From Acidovorax sp. sif1233 (lineage in GTDB: Bacteria; Pseudomonadota; Gammaproteobacteria; Burkholderiales; Burkholderiaceae_C), in NCBI RefSeq assembly GCF_019218755.1, contig NZ_JAHUWZ010000004.1, positions 310,001-374,000 of the forward strand: a stretch of DNA of 64,000 bases, read 5' to 3'. Under the pieces are notes generated by a model. It saw nothing but the letters and a program-made list of their open reading frames with translations, did not search any database and had not been told where the DNA came from. The translations under genes were made by a program, and so were the position numbers. Of the stretch, positions 16,894 through 26,404 are shown one piece after another. Every line of letters starts with the position of its first letter. Within the stretch, counting starts at the first letter, position 1.

Positions 16894-19348
16894 AGAACCG
16901 CACGTCCAGCGCCACCTGCAGGCTGCGCGGCGCACCGTAGTACGAGTTGCCGACCGAGGTGTAGTACACCTTGTCGAGGGCGTTGCGCAGGTTGGCCGTG
17001 ACGGCCACCGTGTCGGTGATGGCGTAGCGAACCATGAGGTCGACCACCGCATACGCGGGCTGCGTGAACCGCACGCGCGCGGCGCCCTGGTTGTCGCGGT
17101 AGATCTGGTTCTGCCAGCGCAGGCCGCCGCCCACGGTCAGGCCCTTGCCGATGCCCGCGATGCGGTAGCTGGTGAACAGCTTGGCCGTGTTCTGCGGCAC
17201 GTCGGTGAGCAGGCGGGTGCGCAGGCGGTCCTGCGTGAGGTTGCGCGAGAAGCCCGCCGCGACCTGCCAGCCCGGGCGCACCTCGCCCGTGGCCTCCACC
17301 TCGAAGCCGCGCGTGCTGGTGCCCGAGACGGCCTCGTAAGCCTGGCTGCCGTCCGGGGCGAACACGTTGGGAATGGCCACGCCCAGGTTGTCCTGCCGCG
17401 CCTTGTAGATGGCGCCCGAGACGTTGAGGCGGTCGTTCAGGAACGCGCCCTTCACGCCCAGCTCGAAGCTGTCGCCCGTCTGCGGGTCCATGTAGTCGCC
17501 GTTGGCCAGGCGCAGGCTCTGCGGCGTGAAGATGGTGGTGAAGCTGGTGTAGGCCGACCAGTTGCGGTCGATGTCGTAGACCAGGCCCAGGTACGGGGTG
17601 ACCTCGCCGCTTTCGTAGCGGTTGTTGGCGGTGGTGGCGCCGGTGGAAAAGCGGGTGCTGGTCTGCGCGCGGCTCCAGTCCACCACGCGCGCGCCGGCCA
17701 GCACGGCCAGCGCATCCGTGGGCTTGAAGCGCACGGTGGCGTAGGCGCTGTTCAGGCGTTCGTCCGACGTGTTGCGGCCGATGCTGGGGTTGGCCGGCGC
17801 GGCGGGCGAGGTGCCGTCCCAGGTGAAGATGTTGCCGATGGCGCTGCTCCAGCCCGCGTGCGTCCAGTTGGTGTACGACGGCGCGTCGTAGCTGGTGCGC
17901 GACATCTGCGCGCCGAAGGCCACGTCGTGCTTGCGGCCCAGCAGGTCGAAGCGGCCCGTGGTCTGCACATCCAGGCTGTCCTGGCGCGGCGTGGCGCTCC
18001 AGCGGCCGGCCCACAGCGTGACACCCGCGCCCGTCTCGCGCACCGGCGCGCCGCCGCTGGCGTAGCCGATCAGCTCGTCGTAGAAGTTATTGGTGCGGGT
18101 GGCCGTGGCCTTGACCTTCCAGTCGTCGCTGAAGCGGTGCTCCAGCGCCGCGAACACGGAGGTGTAGTGGCGCTTGGAATACGCCCAGGGCGGCGCGGCC
18201 GAAGCCGAGCGGCTCCACTGCGTGCGCGTGCCGTCGGAGTAATAGGCCGGCAGGCCGCCGCGCGCGTGGCCCGTGGCGTCGTGGTGCTGCACCGACGCGC
18301 CGGCGAACAGCTGCGTCTGCGCCGTGAGGTCGGCCTCGACCGCGCCGTAGAGCAGCTTCTTGCGCTCTTTCAGGCGGTCGATGTAGGAGTCGTTGTCCTG
18401 CGCGGCGGCCACCAGGCGGCCCCGCACGCTGCCCGACGCGTTGATGGGCCCGGCGATGTCCGCCTCGGTCCGCACATGGTTCCACGAGCCCGCCTCGGCC
18501 CGCACCGAGGCCTGGAAGTCGGCGGTGGGCCGCTTGCGGATCATGTTGATCGCCGCGCCCGGCGTGCCGATGCCGTTCATGAGGCCGGAGGCGCCGCGCA
18601 CCACTTCCACGCGGTCGAACATCGCCATGTCGTTGGTCTGGAAGATGCTCGAATAGTTGGAGTCCGTCTGGCGGACGCCGTCGATCATGTAGGTATTGAC
18701 CGAGAAGCCGCGCGAGTAGATGGGCGAGGTGTCCGAGCCCTGGTTGCCGCTCTGGCTGAAGACCAGCCCGGGCGTCTGCGCGACCACGTCGGACAGCTGG
18801 GTCAGCCCCTGGTCTTCCATGCGCTGGCGCGTGATGACGCTGACCGACTGGGGCGTCTCGCGCAGCGACAGGCCCAGCGGCGTGGACGTGCCCGCCTGGC
18901 GCGTGGTGTAGGAGCCGCTGTGCTCGGTGAGCGCGCTGGGCTCGGCCTGGGCCTGCACCCGCACTTCGGCCAGGCTGGTCTCGCCCGCTGCACCCGCAGC
19001 ACCCGATGACGCCGCCGCGGGCGGCCTGCGCACCAGGATGCTGGTGCCTTCGATCACGCTCACCAGGCCCGAGCCCGCGAGCAGCCGGTCCAGCGCCTCG
19101 CGCACCGTGAGCGACCCGTTCACGGCCTGGGCCGAGCGCCCCGCCACCAGCGCGGGCTGGACCATGAGCTCCATGCGCGACTGGCGCGCCAGATCGTTGA
19201 GCGCCTGGGCCAGTGGCTGCGCGGCAATGCTGAGCGCCACGGCGGGCTGCCCGGCGGCGGGCGCCACCTGGGCGCTGGCGCCCATGGCCGCCAGGCTGAG
19301 TGCGGCGGCCAGGGCCAGCGGGGGGGGCCGGAATCGGGTGCGGGGCAT
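16892..19348 (-). CDS. TonB-dependent siderophore receptor with STN signalling domain
   Basis: Outer-membrane ferric-siderophore receptor (FecA/FpvA type) of 818 residues. It has a signal peptide ending MGASAQ, an STN domain (about 36-92, ALSIAAQPLAQALNDLARQS) that signals to FecR, a plug with LRETPQSVSVITRQRMEDQG and VEVVRGASGLMNGIGTPG, and a beta-barrel ending in the terminal Phe of VALDVRF. The start at 19348 is set by a GGGAGA ribosome site 9 bases upstream and the signal peptide. It lies downstream of the matching sigma factor and FecR. The siderophore is unknown and no siderophore biosynthesis gene is in the window. Confidence 0.93.
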   Translation of the reverse strand: MPRTRFRPPPLALAAALSLAAMGASAQVAPAAGQPAVALSIAAQPLAQALNDLARQSRMELMVQPALVAGRSAQAVNGSLTVREALDRLLAGSGLVSVIEGTSILVRRPPAAASSGAAGAAGETSLAEVRVQAQAEPSALTEHSGSYTTRQAGTSTPLGLSLRETPQSVSVITRQRMEDQGLTQLSDVVAQTPGLVFSQSGNQGSDTSPIYSRGFSVNTYMIDGVRQTDSNYSSIFQTNDMAMFDRVEVVRGASGLMNGIGTPGAAINMIRKRPTADFQASVRAEAGSWNHVRTEADIAGPINASGSVRGRLVAAAQDNDSYIDRLKERKKLLYGAVEADLTAQTQLFAGASVQHHDATGHARGGLPAYYSDGTRTQWSRSASAAPPWAYSKRHYTSVFAALEHRFSDDWKVKATATRTNNFYDELIGYASGGAPVRETGAGVTLWAGRWSATPRQDSLDVQTTGRFDLLGRKHDVAFGAQMSRTSYDAPSYTNWTHAGWSSAIGNIFTWDGTSPAAPANPSIGRNTSDERLNSAYATVRFKPTDALAVLAGARVVDWSRAQTSTRFSTGATTANNRYESGEVTPYLGLVYDIDRNWSAYTSFTTIFTPQSLRLANGDYMDPQTGDSFELGVKGAFLNDRLNVSGAIYKARQDNLGVAIPNVFAPDGSQAYEAVSGTSTRGFEVEATGEVRPGWQVAAGFSRNLTQDRLRTRLLTDVPQNTAKLFTSYRIAGIGKGLTVGGGLRWQNQIYRDNQGAARVRFTQPAYAVVDLMVRYAITDTVAVTANLRNALDKVYYTSVGNSYYGAPRSLQVALDVRF

Positions 19349-19389
19349 GTGAGAGATCTCCCTGGAAACGGATGTTGGAATGGATTTTT

Positions 19390-19409
19390 GAATAAGACGC
19401 CTTCTCATG
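19390..19409 (-). promoter_or_regulatory. Candidate promoter/operator upstream of the siderophore receptor
   Basis: On the minus strand the stretch reads ACATGAGAAGGCGTCTTATT about 40 bases before the receptor start. It has partial Fur-box symmetry and could also be part of a FecI-type ECF promoter. The match is weak. Confidence 0.3.
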
Positions 19410-19578
19410 TAGACGCAGGCCGAAGCCATCCCCCTAGGTCGGTGGGCCAAGTTTTTTGAAAAAAGATGCGGGGCCCTGTGCAGGGCAGGCGGGGCGCGCG
19501 GGGCCCACAGGCGCGCAGACCCATCCGCCGGCGGCGGACGGCCAGCAACGGCCTGCTGCCGGCCGCTACCGGGGGTGG

Positions 19579-20649
19579 CTACTGAGGCTGAGGGTGGGGA
19601 GCAGCCACGATCTCGGTGACCGCGCCGTGCGCGCGCAGTTGCACAGGCAGCACGCTGGGCAGGGACCGGGTGAAGTTATCGAGCCGCCGCGGGTCGAACG
19701 TGCCGGTCAGGCGCAGCGCGCCCACGCCGGGGTCGCGCACCACCAGCTGCGTGGAGCCGTACCGGGCGAACTCGGCCAGCGCCTGCGACAAAGGCGTGTC
19801 GTCGAAGCTCACCCGCCCATCGCGCCAGGGTGCAATGCCCGCAGCGGGCACGGCGGCGATGGCGGTCAGGCGGCCATCCGCAGCGCTGCGCACCTGCTGG
19901 CCTGCGGTCAACTCCACCACCTCGGGCCCGGCGTCGGGAGCGCGGGCCACGCGCACGCGGCCCTCTTCCACCGCCACGCGCACACCGGCGTCGCCCGGCA
20001 CGCCGGGCGTGTAGCGCACCGAAAACCGGGTGCCCACCACCGTGATGCGCAGGGGCCCCGCCAGCACGTCGAACGGCCGCGCGGCATCGCCCTGCACCTT
20101 GAACACGGCCTGGCCTTCGGGCAGTACCACCTCGCGGCGCTGGCGGCGAAAGGTGACCTCCAGGCGGGTGTTCGTGTCCAGGCGCACGGTGCTGCCGTCG
20201 GGCAGGTGCACCTCGGACTGCTGGCCCAGGCCGGTCGCCAGGGCCTGCTCATACACGGGCTGTTGCTGCCAGTGGTGGTAGCCCATGGCAGTGGCAGCAG
20301 CCACCAGGCAGACCGATGCGGCCGTGGCGGCGCCCTGCCCCCAACCCCAGCTCCAACTCCAACCTCGCGCGCGTGGGCGGTCCGGTGCGCCGGCACGATC
20401 CTTGTCCTGCAGCAAGCCGGCCCGCAGGTGCTGGACCGCCGTTGCGGGCAGTGCATCGAGCGCACGCCACTCCTGCTGCCAGCGCGCCAGCGCCGCCGCA
20501 TGCCGCGGGTCGGCGTCGCGCCACGCCCGCAGGGCCTGCAGCGTGGCGGCATCCGGTGCGCCCTGGCTGCGCACGAGCCAGTCCAATGCTTCACTGTCGA
20601 TGCGGTCGATAGAGTCGTCCGGCAGGGGCATGGGAGGCTGCGCGCTCAT
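19579..20649 (-). CDS. FecR-family anti-sigma/signal-transducing protein
   Basis: A 356-residue inner-membrane regulator. The N-terminal cytoplasmic domain (EALDWLVRSQG, then DPRHAAALARWQQEW) contacts the sigma factor. One membrane segment lies near 107-125. The periplasmic FecR domain (SEVHLPDGSTVRLDTNTRLEV) is followed by an STN-like C-terminal part (VSFDDTPLSQALAEFARYGS). It overlaps the sigma factor gene by ATGA. It should relay receptor occupancy to the sigma factor. Confidence 0.92.
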   Translation of the reverse strand: MSAQPPMPLPDDSIDRIDSEALDWLVRSQGAPDAATLQALRAWRDADPRHAAALARWQQEWRALDALPATAVQHLRAGLLQDKDRAGAPDRPRARGWSWSWGWGQGAATAASVCLVAAATAMGYHHWQQQPVYEQALATGLGQQSEVHLPDGSTVRLDTNTRLEVTFRRQRREVVLPEGQAVFKVQGDAARPFDVLAGPLRITVVGTRFSVRYTPGVPGDAGVRVAVEEGRVRVARAPDAGPEVVELTAGQQVRSAADGRLTAIAAVPAAGIAPWRDGRVSFDDTPLSQALAEFARYGSTQLVVRDPGVGALRLTGTFDPRRLDNFTRSLPSVLPVQLRAHGAVTEIVAAPHPQPQ

Positions 20650-21158
20650 GGCTGGTCCTCCCCCTGCGCGGTGGCGCGGCACGCGCGGCAGGCCACCATG
20701 GCGCGCTGGATGTGCTGCTCCACCATCTTGCGCGAGATGCCCATCTGCGCGGCCACCTCGGCCTGCGACAGCCCGTCGAATTTGTGCAGGATGAACGCCT
20801 CGCGGCAACGCAGCGGCAGCGATTCGATGGTGGCGATCATCGAAGCCACACCTTGCGCGGAGATGAAAGCAGCCTCGGGTTCGCACACGGCGGGCGCGGG
20901 CAATTCGGACACATCGGGCAGGCTGTCGTCGGCCTCCGAAGGCACCGTGCCCCGCACCACATGGCGGCGGTGCTGGTCAATGAGCAGGTTGCGCGCGGTG
21001 CGGTACAGCAGCGCGCGGGGCTGAGCGACGGCGTCGCCGCTGCGCTGCAGCGCCAGCACGCGCGCGTAGGCCTCGTGCACCAGGTCTGCCGCCGAGTCGC
21101 GGCTGCGCACCATGCGGGCAAAGTAGTTCAGCAGTTCTTGGTAATAGTGGGCAACCAC
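20646..21158 (-). CDS. ECF RNA polymerase sigma factor, FecI-like
   Basis: Iron-starvation sigma factor of 170 residues. Region 2 shows DSAADLVHEAYARVLALQ and PRALLYRTARNLLIDQHRR. Region 4 shows LPLRCREAFILHKFDGLSQA followed by the helix-turn-helix AQMGISRKMVEQHIQRAM. The C-terminal stop overlaps the fecR start. A Fur box lies about 90 bases upstream, so expression should rise when iron is scarce and the factor should drive the receptor gene. Confidence 0.92.
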   Translation of the reverse strand: MVAHYYQELLNYFARMVRSRDSAADLVHEAYARVLALQRSGDAVAQPRALLYRTARNLLIDQHRRHVVRGTVPSEADDSLPDVSELPAPAVCEPEAAFISAQGVASMIATIESLPLRCREAFILHKFDGLSQAEVAAQMGISRKMVEQHIQRAMVACRACRATAQGEDQP

Positions 21159-21246
21159 GGCGCACGCAGCCTGACAAAGGACGGCCCGAACGCGGCAGGT
21201 TCGGGACCGGGATGGCTGAGGGCGCAGTGGGGACAGGCCCGTGGCT

Positions 21247-21265
21247 AATAAGAATGATTCTCATA
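21247..21265. promoter_or_regulatory. Fur box upstream of the sigma factor gene
   Basis: AATAAGAATGATTCTCATA contains the palindrome AGAATGATTCT and matches the classical 19-bp Fur consensus at most conserved positions. It lies between the sigma factor start (21158) and the end of the next gene (21302). Confidence 0.75.
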
Positions 21266-21301
21266 TTGTAAGGACTTGAACCTGCCCTGGTTCGTAAAGC
21301 C

Positions 21302-23101
21302 CTAGGCGGTGATGACCTGCTCGTCCATGGGGCTGGCCTGCAGCCGCGCCACATCGGCGGCCCGGCGCGTCAGCACCGCGCCCTGGTTGATGTAGCCCTT
21401 GTCGGTGATCTCGCCGCTGTCCGCATCGGGCGGCTGCGCCAGCACCAGGGCGCGTGTGGGGCACTGCGATGAGCCCGCGCCAGCGTCGCGCCGGGCCCGT
21501 ATCACGCCCTGCAGGGCGGCGGTGAGCTTCGCGGGGTCGGCCGCGCCCGCTGCCGACGGGAACACCAGCATGCCCACTTCGTCGTGGTTGTGGCCGGTGA
21601 GCACGATGTCCTGCACCAGCGGCGCGAGCTGCGAGATCAGCTCCACGCGCAGCGTGCCCACCGACACCCAGCTGCCGCTGGAGAGCTTGAAGTCTTCGGC
21701 CACGCGCCCGTTGAAGACCACGCCCCGCTCGGGCCGCTCCGGGTCCACCAGGTAGCCGGCGTCACCGATGCGGTAGAAGCCCTCGCTGTCGAACGCGGCC
21801 GCCGTCTCCGCCGGTGCGTTGCGGTAGCCCGGAAACACCGACACGCCCTTGACCCGCATCTCCAGCTTGCTGCCATTGGGCACGAGCTTGAGCGCGAGCC
21901 CGGGCAGCGGCGCGCCGATGCAGCCGGCCTTGTCCAGCCGCCAGTGCGCGCTGGTGACGGCGGGCGACGTCTCGGTGGAGCCCCACGATGTCGTCAGCCA
22001 CAGCGGCTGCGCGGGCCGCACGCGCAGGGCCAGCGCTTCGAGCCGCTGCCAGGTGGAAGGCGCGAGCGCCGCCGCCGCATAGAACGCCAGCCGCATGCGC
22101 GACAGGACCTCGGCGGCCATCTGCTCATCCGCCTCGAGGAAGGGCAGCAGCATGTCGAAGCCGCGCGGCACGTTGAACAGCATCGTGGGCTTCACGTCGC
22201 GCAGGTTGCGCACCGTTTTCTCGATGAGCCCGGGCACGGGCCGCCCTTCGTCGATGTAGAGCGTGCCGCCGTGGCACAGCACCATGTTCAGGTTGTGGTT
22301 GCCGCCGAAAGTGTGGCTCCACGGCAGCCAGTCCACCAGCACGGGTTTTTCGCGGGTCAGGAAGGGCCAGGTCTGGGCCATCATCTGCTGGTTGGCGCAG
22401 AGCATGCGGTGGGTGTTGATGACCACCTTGGGCCGCCCGGTGGAGCCCGAGGTCAGCAGGTACTTGGCATGGCTGTCGGGCGCGATGGCGTCGAACGCCT
22501 GGCGCACGGCCGGGGTCTCCACCCCCTGCAGCAGCCGCGCAAAGGGCAGTGCGCCCGGCACCTCGTCGGCGTGGCGGCTGAACACCTGCAGCGCGTCCGA
22601 TGCGTACCCCGCCAGGGCCGGCGCGTACGCCCGGGCGTCGGACGCGTAGACCAGCGACGGCCCGAGGGCCGCGAGCATGCTGTGCAGCCGCGCCGGGTCC
22701 CTGGAGCGCGCGTAGGCGCTGGACAGCGAGCACGAGGCCAGGCCCACATGCATGGCCGCGAGCATGAGCACCGCATGGTCCACCGCGTTGTCCGACAGGA
22801 TCGCCACGGGGCGGTCGGCCGGCAGCTTCAGGTCCAGCAGCGACTGCGCCAAGACGCCCACGGCACGGCGCAACTCGCCGTAAGTCAGGCGGCGCCAGTG
22901 CTCACCCGTGTCATCGCGCTCGGCCAGGGCCGGCGCGTCGGGCGTCTCGCGCGCCCAGTGCTCCAGCCACTCGCCGATGCAGCGCGCATACGCGCCCAGC
23001 GGCACGGGGGACTGCAGCGTGATCGAACCGTCGTCCGCACGGGTCTGGGTGGTCAATGCCAGCGCGATCTGGGTGTCGTCGTCAAGGAATCCGGGGTGCA
23101 T
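21302..23101 (-). CDS. Acyl-CoA synthetase of the feruloyl-CoA synthase type
   Basis: ANL-superfamily CoA ligase of 599 residues. It carries [20 protein letters not shown] (nucleotide loop, near 250), the middle motif [12 protein letters not shown], and the C-terminal [11 protein letters not shown] signature that I associate with feruloyl-CoA synthases. The ATG at 23101 is preferred over the open extension to 23224, which lacks protein character. It ends the leftward BKACE cluster. Feruloyl or another aryl or hydroxy acid is possible; no enoyl-CoA hydratase/aldolase or vanillin dehydrogenase lies alongside, so ferulate is not certain. Confidence 0.82.
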   Translation of the reverse strand: MHPGFLDDDTQIALALTTQTRADDGSITLQSPVPLGAYARCIGEWLEHWARETPDAPALAERDDTGEHWRRLTYGELRRAVGVLAQSLLDLKLPADRPVAILSDNAVDHAVLMLAAMHVGLASCSLSSAYARSRDPARLHSMLAALGPSLVYASDARAYAPALAGYASDALQVFSRHADEVPGALPFARLLQGVETPAVRQAFDAIAPDSHAKYLLTSGSTGRPKVVINTHRMLCANQQMMAQTWPFLTREKPVLVDWLPWSHTFGGNHNLNMVLCHGGTLYIDEGRPVPGLIEKTVRNLRDVKPTMLFNVPRGFDMLLPFLEADEQMAAEVLSRMRLAFYAAAALAPSTWQRLEALALRVRPAQPLWLTTSWGSTETSPAVTSAHWRLDKAGCIGAPLPGLALKLVPNGSKLEMRVKGVSVFPGYRNAPAETAAAFDSEGFYRIGDAGYLVDPERPERGVVFNGRVAEDFKLSSGSWVSVGTLRVELISQLAPLVQDIVLTGHNHDEVGMLVFPSAAGAADPAKLTAALQGVIRARRDAGAGSSQCPTRALVLAQPPDADSGEITDKGYINQGAVLTRRAADVARLQASPMDEQVITA

Positions 23102-23159
23102 GGCGTGGTGTCTCTCTTGCGGTGTCTGGGTGAGGCAGGTGGTGGGAGCGCCGGGCCCA

Positions 23160-24110
23160 TCAGGTCGGCGTGTCCAGCCCGGGGGATGCGCTCTTGGCAC
23201 GCAGCAGGCCGATGAGCAGGGCATCGCGCGCCTGCGCCAGCTCTGCCTGGGTGCGCCCGCCGAGCGCCTGGTCCACGCCCTCGACCACGCGGCGCTGCAG
23301 TTCGGGCGTCATGCGCGGCGCGCCCAGGTCGTCCCACCAGCCTTCGATGGGGCCGCCCAGGTGGGCCAGCAGATGGGCCATGCCGCCGTCGCCGCCGGAC
23401 AGGTGCAGGTTCATGAACGGCCCCATCAGAGCCCACCGCAGGCCGGGGCCCTGGGCGATGGCGGTGTCGATGTCGGCCACGCTGGCCACGCCTTCGTTCA
23501 CCAGGTGGAACGCCTCGCGCCACAGTGCGGCCTGCAGGCGGTTGGCGATGTGGCCCTGGATCTCGCGGCGCACATGGATGGGGCGCTTGCCGATGGCGGT
23601 GTAGAAGGCCATCGCGGCGGCGATGGCCTCGGGTGACGTCTTCTCGCCCCCGCCCACCTCGACCAGCGGGATCATGTGCGGCGGGTTGAACGGGTGCCCG
23701 AGCACGATGCGTTCCGGCCGGGCGCACCGGGCCTGCATGGCCGATACCGACAGTCCCGACGAGCTGGAGGCCACGATGGCGTGCGCCGGAGCGGCAGCGT
23801 CGATGCGGCGCATCAGGTCGGCCTTGGAGTCCACCCGCTCCGGCCCGTTCTCCTGCACGAAGTCCGCCTGCGCCAGCGCATCTTCCAGCCGCGGGTGAAA
23901 GCGCAGCCGCTCCAGGCTGGCACCGGGTGCCAGACCCTGCTGCTCCAGAGCGGGCCAGTGCCGGGCCACCGCATCGCGCAGCCGCTGCTCGGCGCTCTCC
24001 GCGGGGTCGGTGGCATCCACATCCAGCCCCCGCGCCAGAAAGTAGGCAGCCCAGCTCGCGCCGATGACGCCGGTCGCCACCACCGCCACACGCTTCACAG
24101 TCGAATCCAT
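23160..24110 (-). CDS. 3-hydroxyacyl-CoA dehydrogenase/L-carnitine dehydrogenase-type NAD-dependent enzyme
   Basis: A 316-residue oxidoreductase. The Rossmann motif near the N-terminus is VAVVATGVIGASWAAYFLAR (Ala in place of the first Gly in part of the motif). GHPFNPPHMIPLVEV is the family signature around the catalytic His, and GHIANRLQAALWREAFHLV is the C-terminal domain entry. Members oxidise 3-hydroxy acids or acyl-CoAs, including L-carnitine. A BKACE gene nearby would cleave the resulting 3-keto acid, which supports a beta-hydroxy-acid catabolic route. Confidence 0.85.
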   Translation of the reverse strand: MDSTVKRVAVVATGVIGASWAAYFLARGLDVDATDPAESAEQRLRDAVARHWPALEQQGLAPGASLERLRFHPRLEDALAQADFVQENGPERVDSKADLMRRIDAAAPAHAIVASSSSGLSVSAMQARCARPERIVLGHPFNPPHMIPLVEVGGGEKTSPEAIAAAMAFYTAIGKRPIHVRREIQGHIANRLQAALWREAFHLVNEGVASVADIDTAIAQGPGLRWALMGPFMNLHLSGGDGGMAHLLAHLGGPIEGWWDDLGAPRMTPELQRRVVEGVDQALGGRTQAELAQARDALLIGLLRAKSASPGLDTPT

Positions 24111-24189
24111 CGAAGAATTTCCTTGTGGTTATTGCAAAAATCATGCACCGCACGCGGCTGCCGATACCGGCGCGCCGCAGGGCCAGCGC

Positions 24190-24272
24190 CCCCGCGCAAG
24201 GGCCGTCAAGCTGAACAGGCAGCGCTTCGCTCGCGTGCGCTGTGGGCAGGGGAAGACGCGCAGCGGCTCATG
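24190..24272 (+). repeat. Intergenic repeat family R2, copy c (degraded)
   Basis: GCGCAAGGGCCGTCAAGC, then GCAGCGCTTCGCT and GGGGAAGACGCGCAGCGGCT, follow the order of elements in the copies at 16814 and 35792. It fills most of the gap between the dehydrogenase and Bug genes. Confidence 0.55.
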
Positions 24273-24289
24273 GGAAAGTCAAGACCCGT

Positions 24290-25288
24290 TCAAGACTCCG
24301 CGGTGAACCCGATCTTCTTGACCAGCGGGCCCCAGCGCTCGAATTCCGCCTGCTGCGATGCCGCCATCTCGGCCTGCGTCGACCCCTTGGCGATCAGGCC
24401 CACGACGGCCAGGCTGTCGATCACGGCCTTTTCCTTGATGGCCTGGTTGATGGCCGCATTGGCCGCAGCCACCACGCTGGCGGGCGTGCGGGCGGGGGCG
24501 TAGAAGCCGAACCATTCCTCGGTCGTGAGTTCCGGGAAGCCCTGCTCCGCAAAGGTCGCCACCTCGGGCGAGAACGGCGAGCGCGCCTGGCCGGATGTGG
24601 CGATGAGCCGCAGCTTGCCGGCCTTATGGTTGGGGATGAAGTCGCCGCTCGGAGTAACCATGGACGCGATCTGCCCACCCACCACATCGGTCACGCCGGG
24701 GATGGACCCACGGTACGGCACGTGTTTCAGGTCCACCCCGTGGTTCAGGCCCAGCAGCGCGCCGATGAAGTGCGGCGTGGAGCCCGCCGCCGGCGAGCCA
24801 TAGTTGGCCTGGCCCGGGTTGGCCTTGGCCCAGGCCAGGAAGTCCTTCACGTTCTTCACGGACGCGGGCACCATCGGCCCCACGGCCAGCCCGTGGTGCA
24901 TCACGGCGCCGATGGACACCGGCACGAAATCCTTGACGGGGTCGTAGCTGAGCTTGCTGTAGATGTGCGGATAGATCGACGTGCACGAGAACGGCGACAG
25001 CGTGAGCACGCTGCCATCCGCGGGCGCGCCCTTGAGCGACTCCAGCGCGATGCGGCCCCCCGCGCCAGGCTTGTTCTCCACCACGGCCGGATTGCGTGTG
25101 TAGGCCGAGCCCGCCAGCTTCTCGCCCACGCGCCGCGCGACGCTGTCGCCCGCGCTGCCGGCCGGAAAGCCGTAGAAAATCTTCACCTGCTCGATCGTCT
25201 GCGCCAGGGCGCTCCAGGGCGCCAGGGCCCCGAGCGCGGTGGCAGCGCCCACGTGGTGCATGAATTGGCGGCGTGTTGGCATCATCAT
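24290..25288 (-). CDS. Tripartite tricarboxylate transporter (Bug) substrate-binding protein
   Basis: Periplasmic binding protein of 332 residues. The Tat-like signal is MMMPTRRQFMHHVGAATALG (RRxF), with a cut after SALAQ. Mature motifs FYGFPAGSAGDSVARRVGEK, VVENKPGAGGRIALESLKG and HVPYRGSIPGVTDVVGGQI are classic Bug features. A strong AAAGGAG site precedes the first ATG. The membrane partners TctA/TctB are absent, which is common for Bug genes in this group. It probably binds the acid degraded by the surrounding enzymes. Confidence 0.92.
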   Translation of the reverse strand: MMMPTRRQFMHHVGAATALGALAPWSALAQTIEQVKIFYGFPAGSAGDSVARRVGEKLAGSAYTRNPAVVENKPGAGGRIALESLKGAPADGSVLTLSPFSCTSIYPHIYSKLSYDPVKDFVPVSIGAVMHHGLAVGPMVPASVKNVKDFLAWAKANPGQANYGSPAAGSTPHFIGALLGLNHGVDLKHVPYRGSIPGVTDVVGGQIASMVTPSGDFIPNHKAGKLRLIATSGQARSPFSPEVATFAEQGFPELTTEEWFGFYAPARTPASVVAAANAAINQAIKEKAVIDSLAVVGLIAKGSTQAEMAASQQAEFERWGPLVKKIGFTAES

Positions 25289-25350
25289 TTCTTGTCTCCT
25301 TTTTCTTTCTGGTTGCATGAACAGGGCTGTGGCGGAACGTATGCAGTGGC

Positions 25351-26271
25351 TCAGTGCGGCGCGAACTCGGGGCGGGGACCGCCCACGCGCGGCAGGCCCA
25401 TCAGCGCGCGGGCCTCGGCGGGCGTGGCGGGCTCCATGTCCAGCTCGCGGATCACGCGCACGATGCGCTCGGTGAGCTGCACGTTGGTGGCCAGCTCGCC
25501 GTGGCGGTAGTACAGGTTGTCCTCCAGCCCCACGCGCGCATGGCCGCCCAGCAGCAGCGCCGCGACATTGGCTTCGAGCTGCGAGGGGCCGATGCCGCTC
25601 ACGCAGAACAGGCTGTTTTTGGGCAGCGTGTCCACCATCATCTGCAGGTGGCGCGGCGAGTACGGCATGGCGTTCTGGAAGGCGCGGTGCACGTTCATCA
25701 CCAGGTTGATGAAATGCGGGCCGTCGTCGTGCCCCTCTTCGATGAGGGTGGTGGTGTCCTGCAGGATGTGGGTGGGGCTGAAGACCTCCCACTCGGGCTT
25801 GATGCCGCGCGCCTTCATGCCGGCGGCGAGCTCGCGGCCGCGGGTGATGGGCGTGTCCATCAGGATCTGCCTGCCCTCGAAGCTCAGGTTGAGCGTGGTC
25901 GCGTCGAGCGTGCACATCTCGGCGCCCGCGTCCATGCCCTTGATGCGCTCTTCCCAGGCGATCTCCCAGCGGTTGCCGGGCAGCGGCTTGACCATGTCGC
26001 CGTGCACGCCGCCGCCGGTGGAGTTGTTGATGACGATGTCGCAGCCCTTGGCGCGGATGCGGGTGTTGATGTCGCGGTAGATGTCGGCGTTGCAGGTGGC
26101 GCCGTCATCGGGCCTGCGCGCATGGATGGCCACCACGCTGGCCCCGGCGTTCCAGCAGCGCTGCACGTCGTCGGCGATCTCGGCCGGCTGGGTGGGCAGG
26201 TGCGGGTTCTGAGACTTGTGCGCCATGCCCCCCGTGGGGGCGATGGTGACGATGACTTTGCGCTTTGTCAT
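25351..26271 (-). CDS. BKACE-family beta-keto acid cleavage enzyme (DUF849)
   Basis: A 306-residue zinc-dependent TIM-barrel enzyme. The family cleaves a beta-keto acid with acetyl-CoA to give acetoacetate and a CoA ester. Visible hallmarks are [20 protein letters not shown] at the N-terminus, [16 protein letters not shown] (zinc-binding His) and [33 protein letters not shown] and [16 protein letters not shown] complete the fold. It heads the leftward operon and is divergent from a Crp/Fnr regulator. The particular keto acid cannot be read from sequence. Confidence 0.93.
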   Translation of the reverse strand: MTKRKVIVTIAPTGGMAHKSQNPHLPTQPAEIADDVQRCWNAGASVVAIHARRPDDGATCNADIYRDINTRIRAKGCDIVINNSTGGGVHGDMVKPLPGNRWEIAWEERIKGMDAGAEMCTLDATTLNLSFEGRQILMDTPITRGRELAAGMKARGIKPEWEVFSPTHILQDTTTLIEEGHDDGPHFINLVMNVHRAFQNAMPYSPRHLQMMVDTLPKNSLFCVSGIGPSQLEANVAALLLGGHARVGLEDNLYYRHGELATNVQLTERIVRVIRELDMEPATPAEARALMGLPRVGGPRPEFAPH

Positions 26272-26331
26272 GGCGTGGACTGGTGGAAAATGCTAGTGCA
26301 CGCATTATTTTTTTGGGCGCTTGCATACTCA

Positions 26332-26345
26332 GTCATTGCGATGAC
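26332..26345. promoter_or_regulatory. Candidate operator for the divergent Crp/Fnr-type regulator
   Basis: GTCATTGCGATGAC is a perfect 5-4-5 inverted repeat. It has the half-site length and spacing of FNR-class boxes (TTGAT-N4-ATCAA) but a different sequence. It lies in the 133-base divergent region between the BKACE and regulator genes. Confidence 0.45.
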
Positions 26346-26404
26346 ATTTGGACTCAGGGTATACGAGGAACCGTGCGGCCCTGCCCGTTGGAGAACGCTT
26401 CACC

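Noticed and set aside
15181..17001. Plus-strand 606-codon open frame
   Set aside because: Antisense shadow of the PepSY membrane protein gene, no recognisable domain.
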